In this document: positions 37,421 through 48,701 of the stretch, piece after piece
Layout of the letters: the number at the start of each line of letters is the position of its first letter
How positions within the stretch are numbered: position 1 is the stretch's first letter
From: Nageia nagi
Taxonomy: Eukaryota > Pinophyta
Length of the DNA stretch: 64,000 bases
Assembly (NCBI GenBank): GCA_050084985.1
Contig: JBITNC010000001.1
Span: 178,808,001 to 178,872,000 of the forward strand
Reading direction: 5' to 3'
Notes under the pieces: model-generated
Database searches by the model: none
What the model was told of the DNA's origin: nothing
Seen by the model: only the letters and a program-made list of their open reading frames with translations
Made by a program: the position numbers and the translations under genes

Positions 37421-39529
37421 TTTGGGTGTATACATTTTACTCCTTTTTGAATTATCCACTAATTGTAAATGGGGGATAATTCAAAAATTTACCTTTCAGA
37501 AGGTGGGTATAGTCAAGTTTCTTAACTTGAGTTTTCAACTTTAGTCTATGTTTTGGATCAACCTATTCTCTAGAATAAAGAAAATTTTAATTGCTTGAAT
37601 CATGATTAAGTATATTTTTGATATTTTACATTTGAAGTATTTTGAAAATAGTATTGTTGTATTATCAAAGCAAAACTTATGTGTTATCACTATACCATAT
37701 GTTGTTTGTGGCAGTTGCATGATGAGACTCTAGTTCATATTCACATGCCAAAGCTAGCATGTGATAAGGAAACATACTTTATGAATAAAATTATTTTGAT
37801 TGTTCTGCTCTTTTTTATGATAGTAGGGTTATATGATTATCTTGCACAAAATATCATATAATGTATTTACTCATATTCAAGGTTTCAAAATTTGGATTAC
37901 TTTTGAGTGTTAGTTTTTCCAAAACATGTGACATTGGTCAAAGTGATAAGTAAGAGGCTTGCTTGTTTCTTCCTTGACATATTTTTTAATTTGAATTTTA
38001 ATATACATACATACATACATCCATACATACACACACACACACACACACACACATAAAGGACTTATGAAGGGATATTTTAATGTTACCTCATCAAGGACCC
38101 ATAATAAGGTGCTTAAAGAGGAATTTAAATATTTTGGGTACATGAATTGTTTTTTGATTAATGAATAAATTTTGTATTAATAAAAAAAGGGTGAACTTTA
38201 TAAGGGACTTCATAAACCTTTACAAAATAGCTATCTAAAAATAAGAGCATAATTCTAATTGCTGCATTCTTCTTACTACTACTCCTATGGACCATCACTT
38301 AGTTAGTGTATACATATACAAAATGGTAAGGTGAGAAAAATTCCATTGATTAGATTCTATCTTTATCTTTTCAAAAATTGCTACTCCTTCATATATACTA
38401 GGAGTATCAAGATTATCCATTTAACAAATTGAGACTTAAAAATAAAAGAAAATTGTCAAATTCCTCTAAACTAAACCATATATTTGTAGCCATGCTTATA
38501 AAATTAGGTGTAGGTATTCTTAAGAAGGATTTATTTCAGGCCTAGGTTATTTCACACCTCCTTGTATTTATCACTTCTAGACCCTTTTTTGAGTCTTTCC
38601 TCTTCCAACATCTCCTTGTGTAATTATGGGCTCATTACTCTCTTAAACCCTACTAAGGGTTCTTTTTTCATTATTTTTAGTGTGTCTAGCTCTGACTCCT
38701 TTCTAAATTTTCTTTGGGGTTAGTATCCTAAATGGCCTATGCTACTCAGAGTTGCCTTCTTTTATAGGTGCTTTATTAGATTAGGGATCCTCATTTTAAA
38801 AACCTCATTTATCTTTCTTATCTTGAACTGGCTAGGGGGTTGTGCTCTTCCAAGTCTACCAATTGGAAACCTAGGAATTATGTTGCATTCTTCTCTAAGG
38901 TCTCTTTCTTATGTATGATGTTCCTAATTGGTGGGGTAGATAATCCTCTAAGTCTCTAAGACCTTGTTGTGGTTCTTACTAGGTGGGCTTCCTAAATCAT
39001 TTACTAGCTACTGGTTCAACTTTGCTATTTTGGGCTTTTCATCTTAGACCCTCCATCACTTTAGCTACTACAATATCCTTGTGTACTCTTTTTTCTCTTC
39101 ATTACCAAAGATAAAATACTCTCCTCAAACCCATAAAGGAGAGAAATTCTATGAATATCAGGCTAGGAGAGTTCCCACCAACATTTGGGGGTCCATTCCT
39201 TTTGAAACTTCTTGGAAAGCTATCCATTCTTTTTAAGGTTTGACATTCATATCCTCTTATTATCTTGCTTCTATGCATTCTCCTTCTCCTTATAACCCCT
39301 TTTCACTTAATAGGTCCTTCTCTCGGATTAGCTTTCTCTTAAATAAGTTGCTTCTTCTTGGTTCTTCCTATTTGGGCAACTTCAAAATTGGATTGAGTTT
39401 TCTTCTTTCCATATCCTTTACTTTGATTTTAACCTAACCCTTATGCTTGCATAGAAATTTATTTCTTTTAGGTGCTGTAATCTCCTTTCCTTTATTTTTT
39501 TAGCTCTAATTATCCCTCCTTTCATGCCC
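37421..39529. other. Stretch without recognised genes
   Basis: It is AT-rich with one (CATA/CA)n microsatellite. Some minus-strand reading in 38800-39529 is charged and could be the far end of the minus-strand relic to its right, but it is too broken to call. Confidence 0.3.
38001..38053. repeat. (CATA)n/(CA)n microsatellite
   Basis: A run of CATA units passes directly into about eleven CA units. Confidence 0.95.
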
Positions 39530-40326
39530 TATTTGGCTCTAATGGTTATAAGGGTATTAAGTGTTTCATCCTCTTCTTGGGACTCACTTTGTGAGGATTC
39601 TTCTTTGGTTTCTTTGCTAGATGAGGATTTATTTTTGATTAGTTTCTTCCTTATGCTTCCCATACTCTTATTCCTTCTTCGTATTAGGTAGTGGCTAGTT
39701 GTGGGGTATTCCTCATTCTTTTCTAGGATATAATTTCTCTCTTATTTTTATTCTTTATCAATGACCCTTATCCAAGTTTCATAAACTTGCCCATCCATAA
39801 TTAATTTAACACTAGGCATTTTCCTAGGAACTAAAGCCATGGCTCTATCAATAACTAATTTAATTACCGATCCATGCAAGGGTAAAGGAGCTCTTTCTTG
39901 TTTCACATTTTCAACTAAAATTGCTAATGAATTAAAGATGATAAGGAAATTTACCTTGTATGTATTTGGGAAAATGAAATGGTTCAAGAGGTAGAAATGT
40001 GATGCTAGGAGGACTTTGTATCTTCCCTAAAATGTGATGTAATTAAACAACACTAAATATGCATCATCCCATAGTTTGGTGATGGACTCTCTTACCACCC
40101 TCATCTAGTATTTCTCAAGGTTCTTGGATTTGATAATCTTCTATAGAAACTTATTCTTGGCATCCAATTTGTTGATTTTTCCTTCTCTTCTTATCTGGAT
40201 CCCTTCATTAGGTAAGAAGATGGCCTCCATAATTATTTTAATGCTAAACACTACTTCCCTCCCATTCACCATGCACTTTTTGTTATCCTCAGACCTTGAC
40301 ACCTCTAGAGAGATCTCATAATTCAT
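39530..40326 (-). pseudogene. Minus-strand coding relic, function not recognised
   Basis: Reading leftwards, an open piece at 40326-40141 (YEISLEVSRSEDNKKC, EAIFLPNEGIQIRREGK) and another at 39987-39748 (LPLHGSVIKLVIDRAMALVP, MDGQVYETWIRVIDKE) look like real protein, joined by broken sequence with QIQEP and LHHILGK. A serine/glutamate-rich tail (KSSSSKETKEESSQSE) follows near 39600. Composition is more protein-like than the opposite strand. It could be a retroelement accessory ORF or a captured host gene; I cannot name the family. It is head to head with the PMD pseudogene, only a few bases apart, which may mark a rearrangement. Confidence 0.4.
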
Positions 40327-40332
40327 TCCTTA

Positions 40333-42115
40333 TTGTTAAATCACAAGTTTCTTCAAAGTGTGATTTTTAGAGTTGGACCCTATATAGGTCACATTCACTT
40401 AGAGTACCCTCTCATGGTAGTTTTGCTTGATTTATGGGAATCCACCACTTCTACTTATCATCTTCCAATAGGGGAGATGACTATCACAATGGAGGACATC
40501 GATAGTATATACCACTTACCCATTCACGACTAATAGATTTAGCATGTCATTGATAGAAATGACATTCAACTAATTATTTACTATATGTATGGAGCTAATA
40601 GGGTAGATATGATCATGTATGAGATCAGATCAGGTGGGATCAAGTATCTACTATACTAGTATGACAATTAATAAGGGAGAATTAGATTCTTATTTTTTAT
40701 GGAGTTGATCTAGTGTTAAGCTTTTCCTAACACAAGAAGTGGTATATTTCTTTGTTTATTGATTCTTGTTGTTACAAATATGATGTAGCATGATACTATA
40801 TTTTCTTGGGCTCCTACTTTGCTAGCATAGTGCTACAAGGAGTTATTTTTCTATTCCTAGGATCATAGGACCTCATTGTTAGTGACTATCACTCTTCAGG
40901 CATGGGCTTATGAGCATATTATTATTACATGCCCTCATGGACTTCCTATTTCTATTTTTGTAGATCATGCACAATATTTGGTAGGTATTTTGATATGGTG
41001 GGAAGACTTTTATATCCTCCCTACTAATGGTGTTCATAGAGATGTTCATTTCTTTCAAGGTATGCTTAGTCATCTTGTGCCTAATCATGTTAGGTTTCAT
41101 CCCTATCACCTATATCTAGTATGAGATGAGCTTAAGGTTAAACTTGTAGGTACTAGAAATGTCAAATTCTCAATGGTAAATAGACCAATGTTTTAGGGTA
41201 TTTATAGTTTGACCATGTTGGGTTTAGGCTTGTGCAAGATGTTCCTCTAGATCCTATGAGGTATCAAAGAGGGCACCCTTCCTATGAAGGGTCTTGAATC
41301 CTTGGTTTATGCTAAGCCTGATCCTATAGATGATGAGGATATAGAAGAGGAGTAAAATGAATATGATGTAGAGATGATAGAGGTTTTAGTTTCTTGGTGG
41401 TAGGTTGAGTTGGAGGAGGTTGATGAGGGTGACAAATGTCATCAAGTTTGATAACATGTGGAGGATCTAAGTGTAGAGCCTAACATAGAGGAGAAACATG
41501 ATGTTGAGATGAGTCCTTTAGAGGACACAAAAATGATGGAGATGCATGCTAAGGAGGAGGTCAATATAGGTGAGGGTGATCCAAAGGGGGAGGTATCAGT
41601 CCCACATGTTTACAACTATGACTTGTTACATGGTGAGATTGATGAGCTCAAGCTTTTACTAGGGAAATTACTATCACTACTTGATCAATCTCATCAAGAT
41701 AATGATTATTTGCATGCTCAAATATTGTATTTAAGGCAAATAGATGAGGATAGGATTAGGTATAGAGTAGATTAGGATAGGTATAGCCACAAGAGGGACA
41801 AGGCATAAGCTATGGTGAATTCAATATAATAGGCATGAGCATAGGGGGTTATAACAGGTATGGAGAGACACTCATCCACTTTTGTTATGGATATATTTAG
41901 GTAGAGGGATTAATATTGAGGAGTTTTTGACATGTGGTTAGTGGGTATTCTAGCATATACACCTAGTTTGGAATATCCTATTCCTCCTATAGGTTACATC
42001 CCTTTGGATATCCATACACTTCCTTATGTGATAGCTAATGAGGAACATGGTGGTACTAGTGCATAAAGAGGTAGTGGTAGGAATGTAGTTGATCCAAAAA
42101 GGAATTTTGAAGGTA
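40333..42115 (+). pseudogene. Plant mobile domain (PMD, aminotransferase-like) protein relic
   Basis: Open pieces 40333-40533, 40876-41124 and 41458-41775 all lie in one frame, separated only by stops, so it decayed without a visible frameshift. LLDLWESTTSTYHLPIGEMT followed by MEDIDSIYHLPI is the hallmark of the PMD (family form: WRPETHTFHLPxGEMTxTLxDV...LGLP). LVTITLQAWAYEHI further on is the second conserved block. An acidic stretch and a short coiled coil (~41640-41750) follow, then a proline-rich end up to an LTR polypurine run. PMD proteins include host factors MAIN and MAIL1 in Arabidopsis and are also carried by transposable elements. The position just before LTR copy D suggests carriage by a retroelement, which is inference. 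Confidence 0.65.
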
Positions 42116-42121
42116 AAAAAA

Positions 42122-43909
42122 TTAAAAATCTTAAAATTTGTGAATAATATCTCTAAGTTTAAAGTACTCTCTGCTAGAATTTTGATACCTTCAATGAATC
42201 AAATATTCGATATCATATGGGCAATTTAAAGAGGTTTAAAGTATATTTTAAAATTATTAATTTAAGATTACTAATTTTAATATTTTAAGGGTTTTTATTT
42301 AAATACCAAAAAAATATGGTATTTAAATACCAAGAAAGCATTTATTGTAAAAATATTAGAGGCATCTAAATGGGGGGAGTAGATCACATGGAGTTAAAGT
42401 CTAATGATGCTGATAAGGGAGACAAATTGATCTCCTATGATGTGGCAAAGGGGACTCAAAAAGTATGGTAGATTATAAGTTTCCTAACCTTCAACCATAA
42501 TTGCTTGCATATTGGAAACCAACCCTGCATGGTTAAAATGACCCACCATATGTTTATAATGATCCCATGCTAGATAGTTAGCCACCAAATCCCATAAGCT
42601 ACCTGCTAGTATTGGAAGCCTCCAATGATAAACAACCAAATGATATTTAAGTTGGCAAAATTTCAATTAATGTTCAATAATGAGGTCATAATTTGTTGGA
42701 CCATGAGTAGATTTTAGTTTTTCAAAGTGGAGCACATGCATGAGGGAGGATTAAAGGTTCCTTCAAGAATGGTACATGGTGGAAATCAATAAGGAAGGAG
42801 CTAGTATGGTTCACCACTTCCCAAAAAAACCATTTCCTAACTACAAACTTAAGGACCCACAATGTCATTAGTGTTGCATGCATGGAACCACATGTTAGCT
42901 CACACATGCATATGGACCCCACCAACAAAACTTACCTACCACCCACTCATCTGCTTATTGCCATCTCTTTGACCATGGATGTAAGGATTTGTTTGGAAAG
43001 TCACTAGCAAACCATGTGAGAGGGAGTAGATGTTGGATGAACAATACCCATTCATCAATGTACATGATGCTAACATCAAAATATTGAGTGTATAAAGAAG
43101 ATATTACCTCCCACCATTAATAGCCTGATGACATGGAGATAATAATGCCAACCAATACCAATAATAAAAAGGAGACACTTAGTTTAGGAGTGAAATATTT
43201 TATGGTTAGAATATTTGCTAGGAATTTATATTTAGGTGTTTTATATATTGTTAAAATAACTATATTTAACAATGATAATATTGTTAAATATAGTAGAGAA
43301 AAATCAAAAACTTAAAAATAGAAAATGGTTCTAACAAAATGACCACAAGAGAATAGTATTAGATTGAAAAAGTTTGTAAAGGGAGATAAAATAGGGGAGA
43401 GAATAATCTAATATTTTGTAACCATGTGTACTCCAAAAATGTAAACTCATTAAATTATAAAAGGGTATTAGGAGTGTGGAAAATGGTTAAGTACCTCTTA
43501 GTGGGAATCATCCCAAGGGAAGAATGTATTAGTGTGTGTGAAAAACTTCAAGTATATGTGGGAGTCACACTATCCTTGTAAAATTAGTTGAAAAAAGAAG
43601 AACAAGATCATGAACAATATTATAGTAATGGAACAAGAAGTGGACAACATAATCACCATGTTGCTAAAAAAGAGACAAGGAGTAGTTTTGAAAATGTCAA
43701 TCGTGGGAAAGAGACACAAGACTATGCTTATGGGATCTCACTCAAAATAGAGTCATCTTCAAGAAAGGGATTTAGTAGAGAGCCTACAATGATTGTGTGT
43801 TTCTACTTCGACAAACAAAAGAATGAAGCAAGAAGGTTCATACAAGTGACATGTTGTAAAATGGTGTCTATGATAATGGATCAAGATTTGCTAGATATAA
43901 AGCACTGTA
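42122..43909 (+). mobile_element. LTR, type 2, copy D (3' end interrupted)
   Basis: It follows a purine-rich run (GATCCAAAAAGGAATTTTGAAGG) and aligns along its length with 53602-55478 (copy E). Only its 3' part, from ~43400, also matches the type 1 LTRs. It stops aligning at ~43905, where another repeat begins. It has palindromes GGTATTTAAATACC (~42321) and a 15-bp inverted repeat at 43259-43294. Confidence 0.65.
43259..43294. repeat. 15-bp perfect inverted repeat in LTR type 2
   Basis: ACTATATTTAACAAT, six bases, then ATTGTTAAATATAGT. Copy E keeps the same structure at ~54712-54747 with one mismatch. Confidence 0.85.
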
Positions 43910-43911
43910 TA

Positions 43912-44154
43912 TGCCTAAAAATGATTTATTATTTATTTAATAAATCATATTTAGAGTTCCTAAATGACTTATTGCAATACTACAAATGTCAAGATAAAGT
44001 TGATATTACAATGTAATGCCATGTGTTATATTAAACATTATATCATTTATCATGGTTTATATTTTAAAGTATCTTAAATATAAAATGATTATATTATTGC
44101 TAGAGGTTGGCCTTCACTCCCTTTTATGTCCTTGCAAGCTATATAAGTGAGTAG
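43912..44154 (+). mobile_element. LTR-like repeat F, copy 1, left part
   Basis: It begins TGCCTAAAAATG and has a TATA box TATATAAG at 44140-44147. The copia element splits it; its right part resumes at 49237. The uninterrupted relative is 52574-53150. Start with TG and a TATA box suggest an LTR, but I did not find its other end. Confidence 0.6.
44150..44154 (+). other. Target site duplication, left (AGTAG)
   Basis: AGTAG precedes the copia 5' LTR and recurs right after the 3' LTR at 49237-49241. The paralogous empty site at 52812-52823 reads GAGTGGAATAGG. Confidence 0.95.
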
Positions 44155-44689
44155 TGTTAGAAAATGGAGACTACAACTGGCTAGAAAACAGAGAGCAGTT
44201 TCTTTCTCGTTTTTCAGTTGCCAAGAAGCCATGACACCTGGTTATCAGTTATAGAAGGGTTGGGGGTTACCTAACAACCTTCCTGATCCAACTTGGGTTT
44301 AAGTTGGGTTAGTTTGTACCTATAAATAAGAGGCTTGAGTTGAGGCATGTAGTATTGTAGTTTTGATAGCAATTGTGAAGTAGATTGTGATTATTGAGAG
44401 AGAGATTGTAGTGAGGTTTTGTTGTAACTCCAAAGTGAAGATTGTAGCAAGGTTATGCTGCTGGTTTGTTGCTTGGAGGACTTTGAAGAATGATATGCAA
44501 AAGGGTTGAAAGCTTCTCCGTGGATGTAGCCTACATTGGGTGAACCACGTTATCTTTTGTGTCTCTCTTTGTGTGATTGATGTTCATGGTTATTTGATTT
44601 CAGTAGTATGCTTTGAATGTTGTTTCTTTTGCTAAGGAGTAAGAGAATTATTTATGCTCTTGCTTATATAAACTTATTAAATCCTAACA
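44155..44689 (+). mobile_element. 5' LTR of the copia element
   Basis: 535 bp with TGTTAG...CTAACA ends, identical in length to the 3' LTR. It carries the promoter (TATA box at 44321). Confidence 0.97.
44321..44328 (+). promoter_or_regulatory. TATA box of the copia 5' LTR
   Basis: TATAAATA lies 166 bp into the LTR; the same motif sits at the same offset in the 3' LTR (48868). Confidence 0.75.
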
Positions 44690-44691
44690 AG

Positions 44692-44703
44692 TGGTATCAG
44701 AGC
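44692..44703 (+). other. tRNA-Met primer-binding site of the copia element
   Basis: TGGTATCAGAGC begins two bases after the 5' LTR and matches the complement of the initiator tRNA-Met 3' end. Confidence 0.93.
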
Positions 44704-44735
44704 TTGTTGTTGTGTTGGGATTTTATTGGTGAATC

Positions 44736-45431
44736 TTGTGTGTAGATTGGAAACCAGGAAGAGCACTAGAAGAAGGGAGGCTGAAGGTGGAAAGATTTAA
44801 TGGGCAAGGTTTTCAGTTTTGGAAAATGCAAATGGAAGACTACCTCTACCAAAAGGATCTCTATCAACCTCTAGAAGATAAGAGTAAGAAACCCACTTCT
44901 ATGAGTGATGAAGAATGGAACTTGTTGGATAGAAAGGCTTTGGGAGCTGTAAGACTTTGTTTAAGTTCTAGTGTAGCTTTCAATATTTCCAATGAAAAAA
45001 CTACTAAAGGTGTAATGGATAAGCTTGCTAAAATGTATGAAAAACCATCTGCCTCAAACAAAGTATACTTAATGAAGAAATTGTTTAACATGAAGATGAA
45101 TGAAGGTAGTTCAGTTCAGGACCATGTTAATGAATTCAACACAATCACAAATCAATTAACTTCAGTAAGTTTAGAATTTGAAGATGAAGTAAGGGCTTTG
45201 TTAATTCTATGTTCACTTCCGGATAGTTGGAATAGCTTTGTTATGGCTGTTAGTAATTCTTCTTCTAATGCAAAATTGATCTTTGATGAAGTTGTTGGAA
45301 CAATTCTAAGTGAGGACATGAGGAGAAAGTCCACGGGAGAATGCTCCAATGCTGCTCTCACAGTAGAGGCAAGAGGAAGATCAAAGGAAAGAAGGAGAAG
45401 CAAGTCAAGAAGCAAATCGCAAGGAAGGTAA
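44736..45431 (+). CDS. gag: Copia Gag
   Basis: Capsid protein of the element. The frame gives KVERFNGQGFQFWKMQMEDYL near the start, the usual beginning of Tnt1-type Gag, followed by the UBN2-type capsid region (LWSSSV-like LCLSSSVAFNI, YLMKKLFNMKM, LLILCSLPDSWNSFV) and an Arg/Ser-rich tail (RSKERRRSKSRSKS). There is no ATG before the conserved part: the frame opens with TTG at 44736 and the first in-frame ATG is inside it (K-M-Q-M, ~44826). The start codon is therefore lost or non-standard. The frame stops at TAA 45429-45431, and the same frame resumes directly as pol; a Ser codon TCA to TAA change would explain it. Confidence 0.85.
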   Translation: MCVDWKPGRALEEGRLKVERFNGQGFQFWKMQMEDYLYQKDLYQPLEDKSKKPTSMSDEEWNLLDRKALGAVRLCLSSSVAFNISNEKTTKGVMDKLAKMYEKPSASNKVYLMKKLFNMKMNEGSSVQDHVNEFNTITNQLTSVSLEFEDEVRALLILCSLPDSWNSFVMAVSNSSSNAKLIFDEVVGTILSEDMRRKSTGECSNAALTVEARGRSKERRRSKSRSKSQGR

Positions 45432-48400
45432 AAATCAAAAAGTAAAACTAAATTGGAATGTTGGCATTGTGGTAAAAAGGGTCACATTAAAAGGGATTGT
45501 TGGAATAGAAAAGGAAAAGAAAGTGAAAATAGTAATTATAATAATGAAAGCACAAGTAACCAAGAGGCAAATATTGTTGGTGAATTAATTCAAGATGCTT
45601 TAATCATGTCTAATGAAAAGAATGATGATTATTGGGTTCTTGATTCGGGTGCTTCATATCATGCTACTCCACATAAGAACTATTTTTCAAATTACACACA
45701 TGGTGACTTTGGTCAAGTATTATTAGGTAATGAACACCCATGCAAGATTGTTGGTATTGGCAATATAACAATGAAATTACCTAATGGAAGAAAATGGACT
45801 CTTAATGAAGCTAGACACATTCCGGATCTTAAAAGAAATCTTATATCAACAAGTAAATTGGATAAGGAGGGCTATGTGATGACATTCGGGGATGCTAGTT
45901 GGAAAGTAACTAAAGGTTCAATGGTATTTGCAAAGGTAAATTTGGTGGGGTCTCTTTATTTGCTCACAAATGTCTTTGATTATTCATTGAATCTTGTTTC
46001 AATAGGCAATGATACATCACTATGGCATAATAGACTTGGACATATGAGTGAGAAAGGTATGAAAATGTTACACTCTAATGGTTCACTCCCTAATCTTAAA
46101 GAAGTTGATTTAGGATTTTGTGAAGATTGTGTGTATGGAAAACAAAATAGGGTTAATTTTCTTAAAGTTGGAAAAGAAAAGAAGAGTCACAAATTAGAGC
46201 TTGTTCATACGGATGTGTGGGGTCCTGCACAGGTTTGCTCACTTGGGGGCTCATCTTATTTTGTCACTTTTATTGATGATTGTACCAGGAAGACATGGGT
46301 ATACTATATTAAAAAGAAATCTGATGTGTTTGAAACATTTAAGAGGTGGAAGGCATTGGTTGAGAATGAAACTAATTCTATGTTGAAATGTCTTAAGTCC
46401 GATAATGGTGGGGAATTTTGCAATAATGAGTTTGATTCATTTTGTTCACACAATGGCATTAGAAGGATTAAGGTGGTTCCTAAAACTCCACAGGAAAATG
46501 GGGTTGCAGAAAGAATGAATAGGACTATCTTGGAAAGGGCTAGAAGTATGAGGATACATGCTGGGTTTTCTTTGAATCTTTGGGCTGATGCTATTGACAC
46601 TGCTGTTTATTTGATTAACAGGGGTCCATCTATGGCTTTAGATGGAGGCATTCTAGAGGAGATGTGGACAGGTAAAAAGGTGAATTACTCATTCTTGAGA
46701 GTCTTTGGTTGTGAGGCTTTTGCACATGTTGATAAAGAGGATAGAAAGAAACTTGATGCAAAATCACAAAAATGTTATTTTGTTGGATATGGTGTTAATG
46801 ATTTGGGATATAGGTTATGGGATGCTGATAACCATAAAATCATTAGAAGTAGAGATGTTGTATTCAATGAGAAAAGCATGTATAAAGATAGATTGCAAAA
46901 TGTTGAGGAACCCAAGTTTGTATCTCTAGAAGATGTTGATCAATATAAGGGTCCTGATAATAATAATGTTCAAGCACCTCCACCACAAACACCTCAAACT
47001 TTGTCACTTAGAAGGTCCTCAAGGACTAGAAATCCTCCTGAACGATACTCTCCTGCTCTTTATCATATTCTTTATACTGATGGTGGTGAACCTGAATGTT
47101 TTGATGAAGCTATGCAGGGTGATACACAGATTAAGTGGGAGCATCCTATGAAGGAGGAGATGGACTCCTTACTTAATAATCAAACTTGGAGTTTGGTTGA
47201 GCTTCCAGAGGGTAAGAAGGCACTTACTAACAAATGGGTGTACAGGATAAAGGAAGAGGTAGATGGGCGACAAAGGTACAAGGTAAGACTTGTGGTAAAA
47301 GGTTTTGAACAGAAAAAAGGTATAGATTATGATGAGATCTTTTCTCCAGTTGTTAAAATGACCTCAATTAGAGCAATATTGAGTCTTGTTGCTACTGAAA
47401 ACTTGTTTCTTGAACAATTGGATGTAAAGACAACTTTCCTTCATGGGGATTTGGAGGAGGATATTTATATGCATCAACCTGAAGGTTTTGAGGTCAAAGG
47501 TAAAGAAGGGTATGTATGTAAATTGGAAAAGAGCTTGTACAGTTTGAAGCAAGCACCTAGGCAATGGTATCATAAGTTTGACACTTTCATGATAATAAAT
47601 AAATTTGTAAGATGTCAATCTGATCATTGTGTGTATGTAAGGAAGACAACAAATGGCAACTATGTAATCTTGCTTTTATATGTGGATGATATGTTGGTAG
47701 CAGGATCTAGTATGCAAGATATTGTTGATCTTAAGGAAAAGTTGGATAATACTTTTGAAATGAAGGATTTGGGTGAAGCTAAACAAATACTTGGAATGAA
47801 AATAACAAGAGATAAACAAAACCACTTGCTTAGACTAAGTCAAGAAGATTATATTGATAAGGTTCTTAAAAGGTTCAATATGAAAGATGCAAAATCTGTA
47901 ACTACACCATTGGCAAAGCATTTTAAACTCACCAAACATTTATGTCCTAAGACAGATAAGGAAAAGGAGTACATGACTAAGGTTCCTTATGCTTCAGTGG
48001 TTGGAAGTTTAATGTATGCAATGGTGTGCACTAGACCAGATATAGCACAAGCAGTGGGAGTGGTTAGTAGATTCATGAACAATCCAGGAAAAGGGCATTG
48101 GGAAGCAGTTAAATGGATCCTTAGGTATTTAAAGGGTACTTCTCATTACTCTTTATGTTTTGGTGGATCTAATTCTTGTTTGCAAGGTTATGTTGATTCT
48201 GACATGGCAGGTGATATAGATGGTGGGAGAAGCACTACAGGATATGTGTTTACCATTGGAGGTATAGCGGTGAGTTGGATTTCAAAGCTCCAACAGGTTG
48301 TGGCTCTCTCCACTACTGAGGCAGAGTATGTTGCGATCATGGAGGCAAGTAAAGAATTGATTTGGTTAAAGAGATTGATGGAGGAACTGGGAAAGGTGCA

Positions 48401-48641
48401 GGAGGATACGAAGCTATGGAGCGATAGCCAGAGTGCCATTCATATTGCAAAGAACTCAGCCTTCCATTCGAGAACCAAGCATATCAAATTGAGGTATCAC
48501 TTCATCAGGGCAATGTTGGAGGATGGTTCAGTCAGTTTGGGGAAGATTCACACGTCTCAAAATCCTGTGGACATGTTCACTAAAGTTGTTACAAAGGAGA
48601 AGTTGGGCTCTTGCTCAACTTGGATTGGTCTTAAGGAGTAA
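45432..48641 (+). CDS. pol: Copia Pol: protease, integrase, RT, RNase H
   Basis: The frame is open from just after the stop at 45429 to TAA 48639. Numbering from codon 45453: Gag zinc knuckle CWHCGKKGHIKRDC at 3-16; protease WVLDSGASYHAT with catalytic D64; integrase zinc finger (LWHNRLGHMS ... CEDC) and DD35E core with D254 (HTDVWGP), D317 (KSDNGGEF) and E353 (NGVAERMNRT); RT with LDVKTTFLHGDLEEDIYM and YVDD at 743-746; RNase H with YVDSDMAGD, STTEAEYVA and WSDSQSA. All catalytic residues are present. It makes the enzymes for replication and insertion of the element. No frameshift is seen in ~1070 codons. If the upstream stop is read through or repaired it would be one ~1300-residue polyprotein, normal for Tnt1-like elements. 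Confidence 0.95.
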   Translation, partial: KSKSKTKLECWHCGKKGHIKRDCWNRKGKESENSNYNNESTSNQEANIVGELIQDALIMSNEKNDDYWVLDSGASYHATPHKNYFSNYTHGDFGQVLLGNEHPCKIVGIGNITMKLPNGRKWTLNEARHIPDLKRNLISTSKLDKEGYVMTFGDASWKVTKGSMVFAKVNLVGSLYLLTNVFDYSLNLVSIGNDTSLWHNRLGHMSEKGMKMLHSNGSLPNLKEVDLGFCEDCVYGKQNRVNFLKVGKEKKSHKLELVHTDVWGPAQVCSLGGSSYFVTFIDDCTRKTWVYYIKKKSDVFETFKRWKALVENETNSMLKCLKSDNGGEFCNNEFDSFCSHNGIRRIKVVPKTPQENGVAERMNRTILERARSMRIHAGFSLNLWADAIDTAVYLINRGPSMALDGGILEEMWTGKKVNYSFLRVFGCEAFAHVDKEDRKKLDAKSQKCYFVGYGVNDLGYRLWDADNHKIIRSRDVVFNEKSMYKDRLQNVEEPKFVSLEDVDQYKGPDNNNVQAPPPQTPQTLSLRRSSRTRNPPERYSPALYHILYTDGGEPECFDEAMQGDTQIKWEHPMKEEMDSLLNNQTWSLVELPEGKKALTNKWVYRIKEEVDGRQRYKVRLVVKGFEQKKGIDYDEIFSPVVKMTSIRAILSLVATENLFLEQLDVKTTFLHGDLEEDIYMHQPEGFEVKGKEGYVCKLEKSLYSLKQAPRQWYHKFDTFMIINKFVRCQSDHCVYVRKTTNGNYVILLLYVDDMLVAGSSMQDIVDLKEKLDNTFEMKDLGEAKQILGMKITRDKQNHLLRLSQEDYIDKVLKRFNMKDAKSVTTPLAKHFKLTKHLCPKTDKEKEYMTKVPYASVVGSLMYAMVCTRPDIAQAVGVVSRFMNNPGKGHWEAVKWILRYLKGTSHYSLCFGGSNSCLQGYVDSDMAGDIDGGRSTTGYVFTIGGIAVSWISKLQQVVALSTTEAEYVAIMEASKELIWLKRLMEELGKVQEDTKLWSDSQSAIHIAKNSAFHSRTKHIKLRYHFIRAMLEDGSVSLGKIHTSQNPVDMFTKVVTKEKLGSCSTWIGLKE

Positions 48642-48689
48642 AGGCCAAGATGAGAAGCTTTTGACCCTTGTTGCAGAGGAAGAAGTCTC

Positions 48690-48701
48690 CAAGTGGGAGA
48701 T
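48690..48701 (+). other. Polypurine tract of the copia element
   Basis: AAGTGGGAGATT directly precedes the 3' LTR at 48702. Confidence 0.75.

Noticed and set aside
47364-47627. Minus-strand frames inside the copia pol.
   Set aside because: They are shadows of the intact RT frame on the plus strand.
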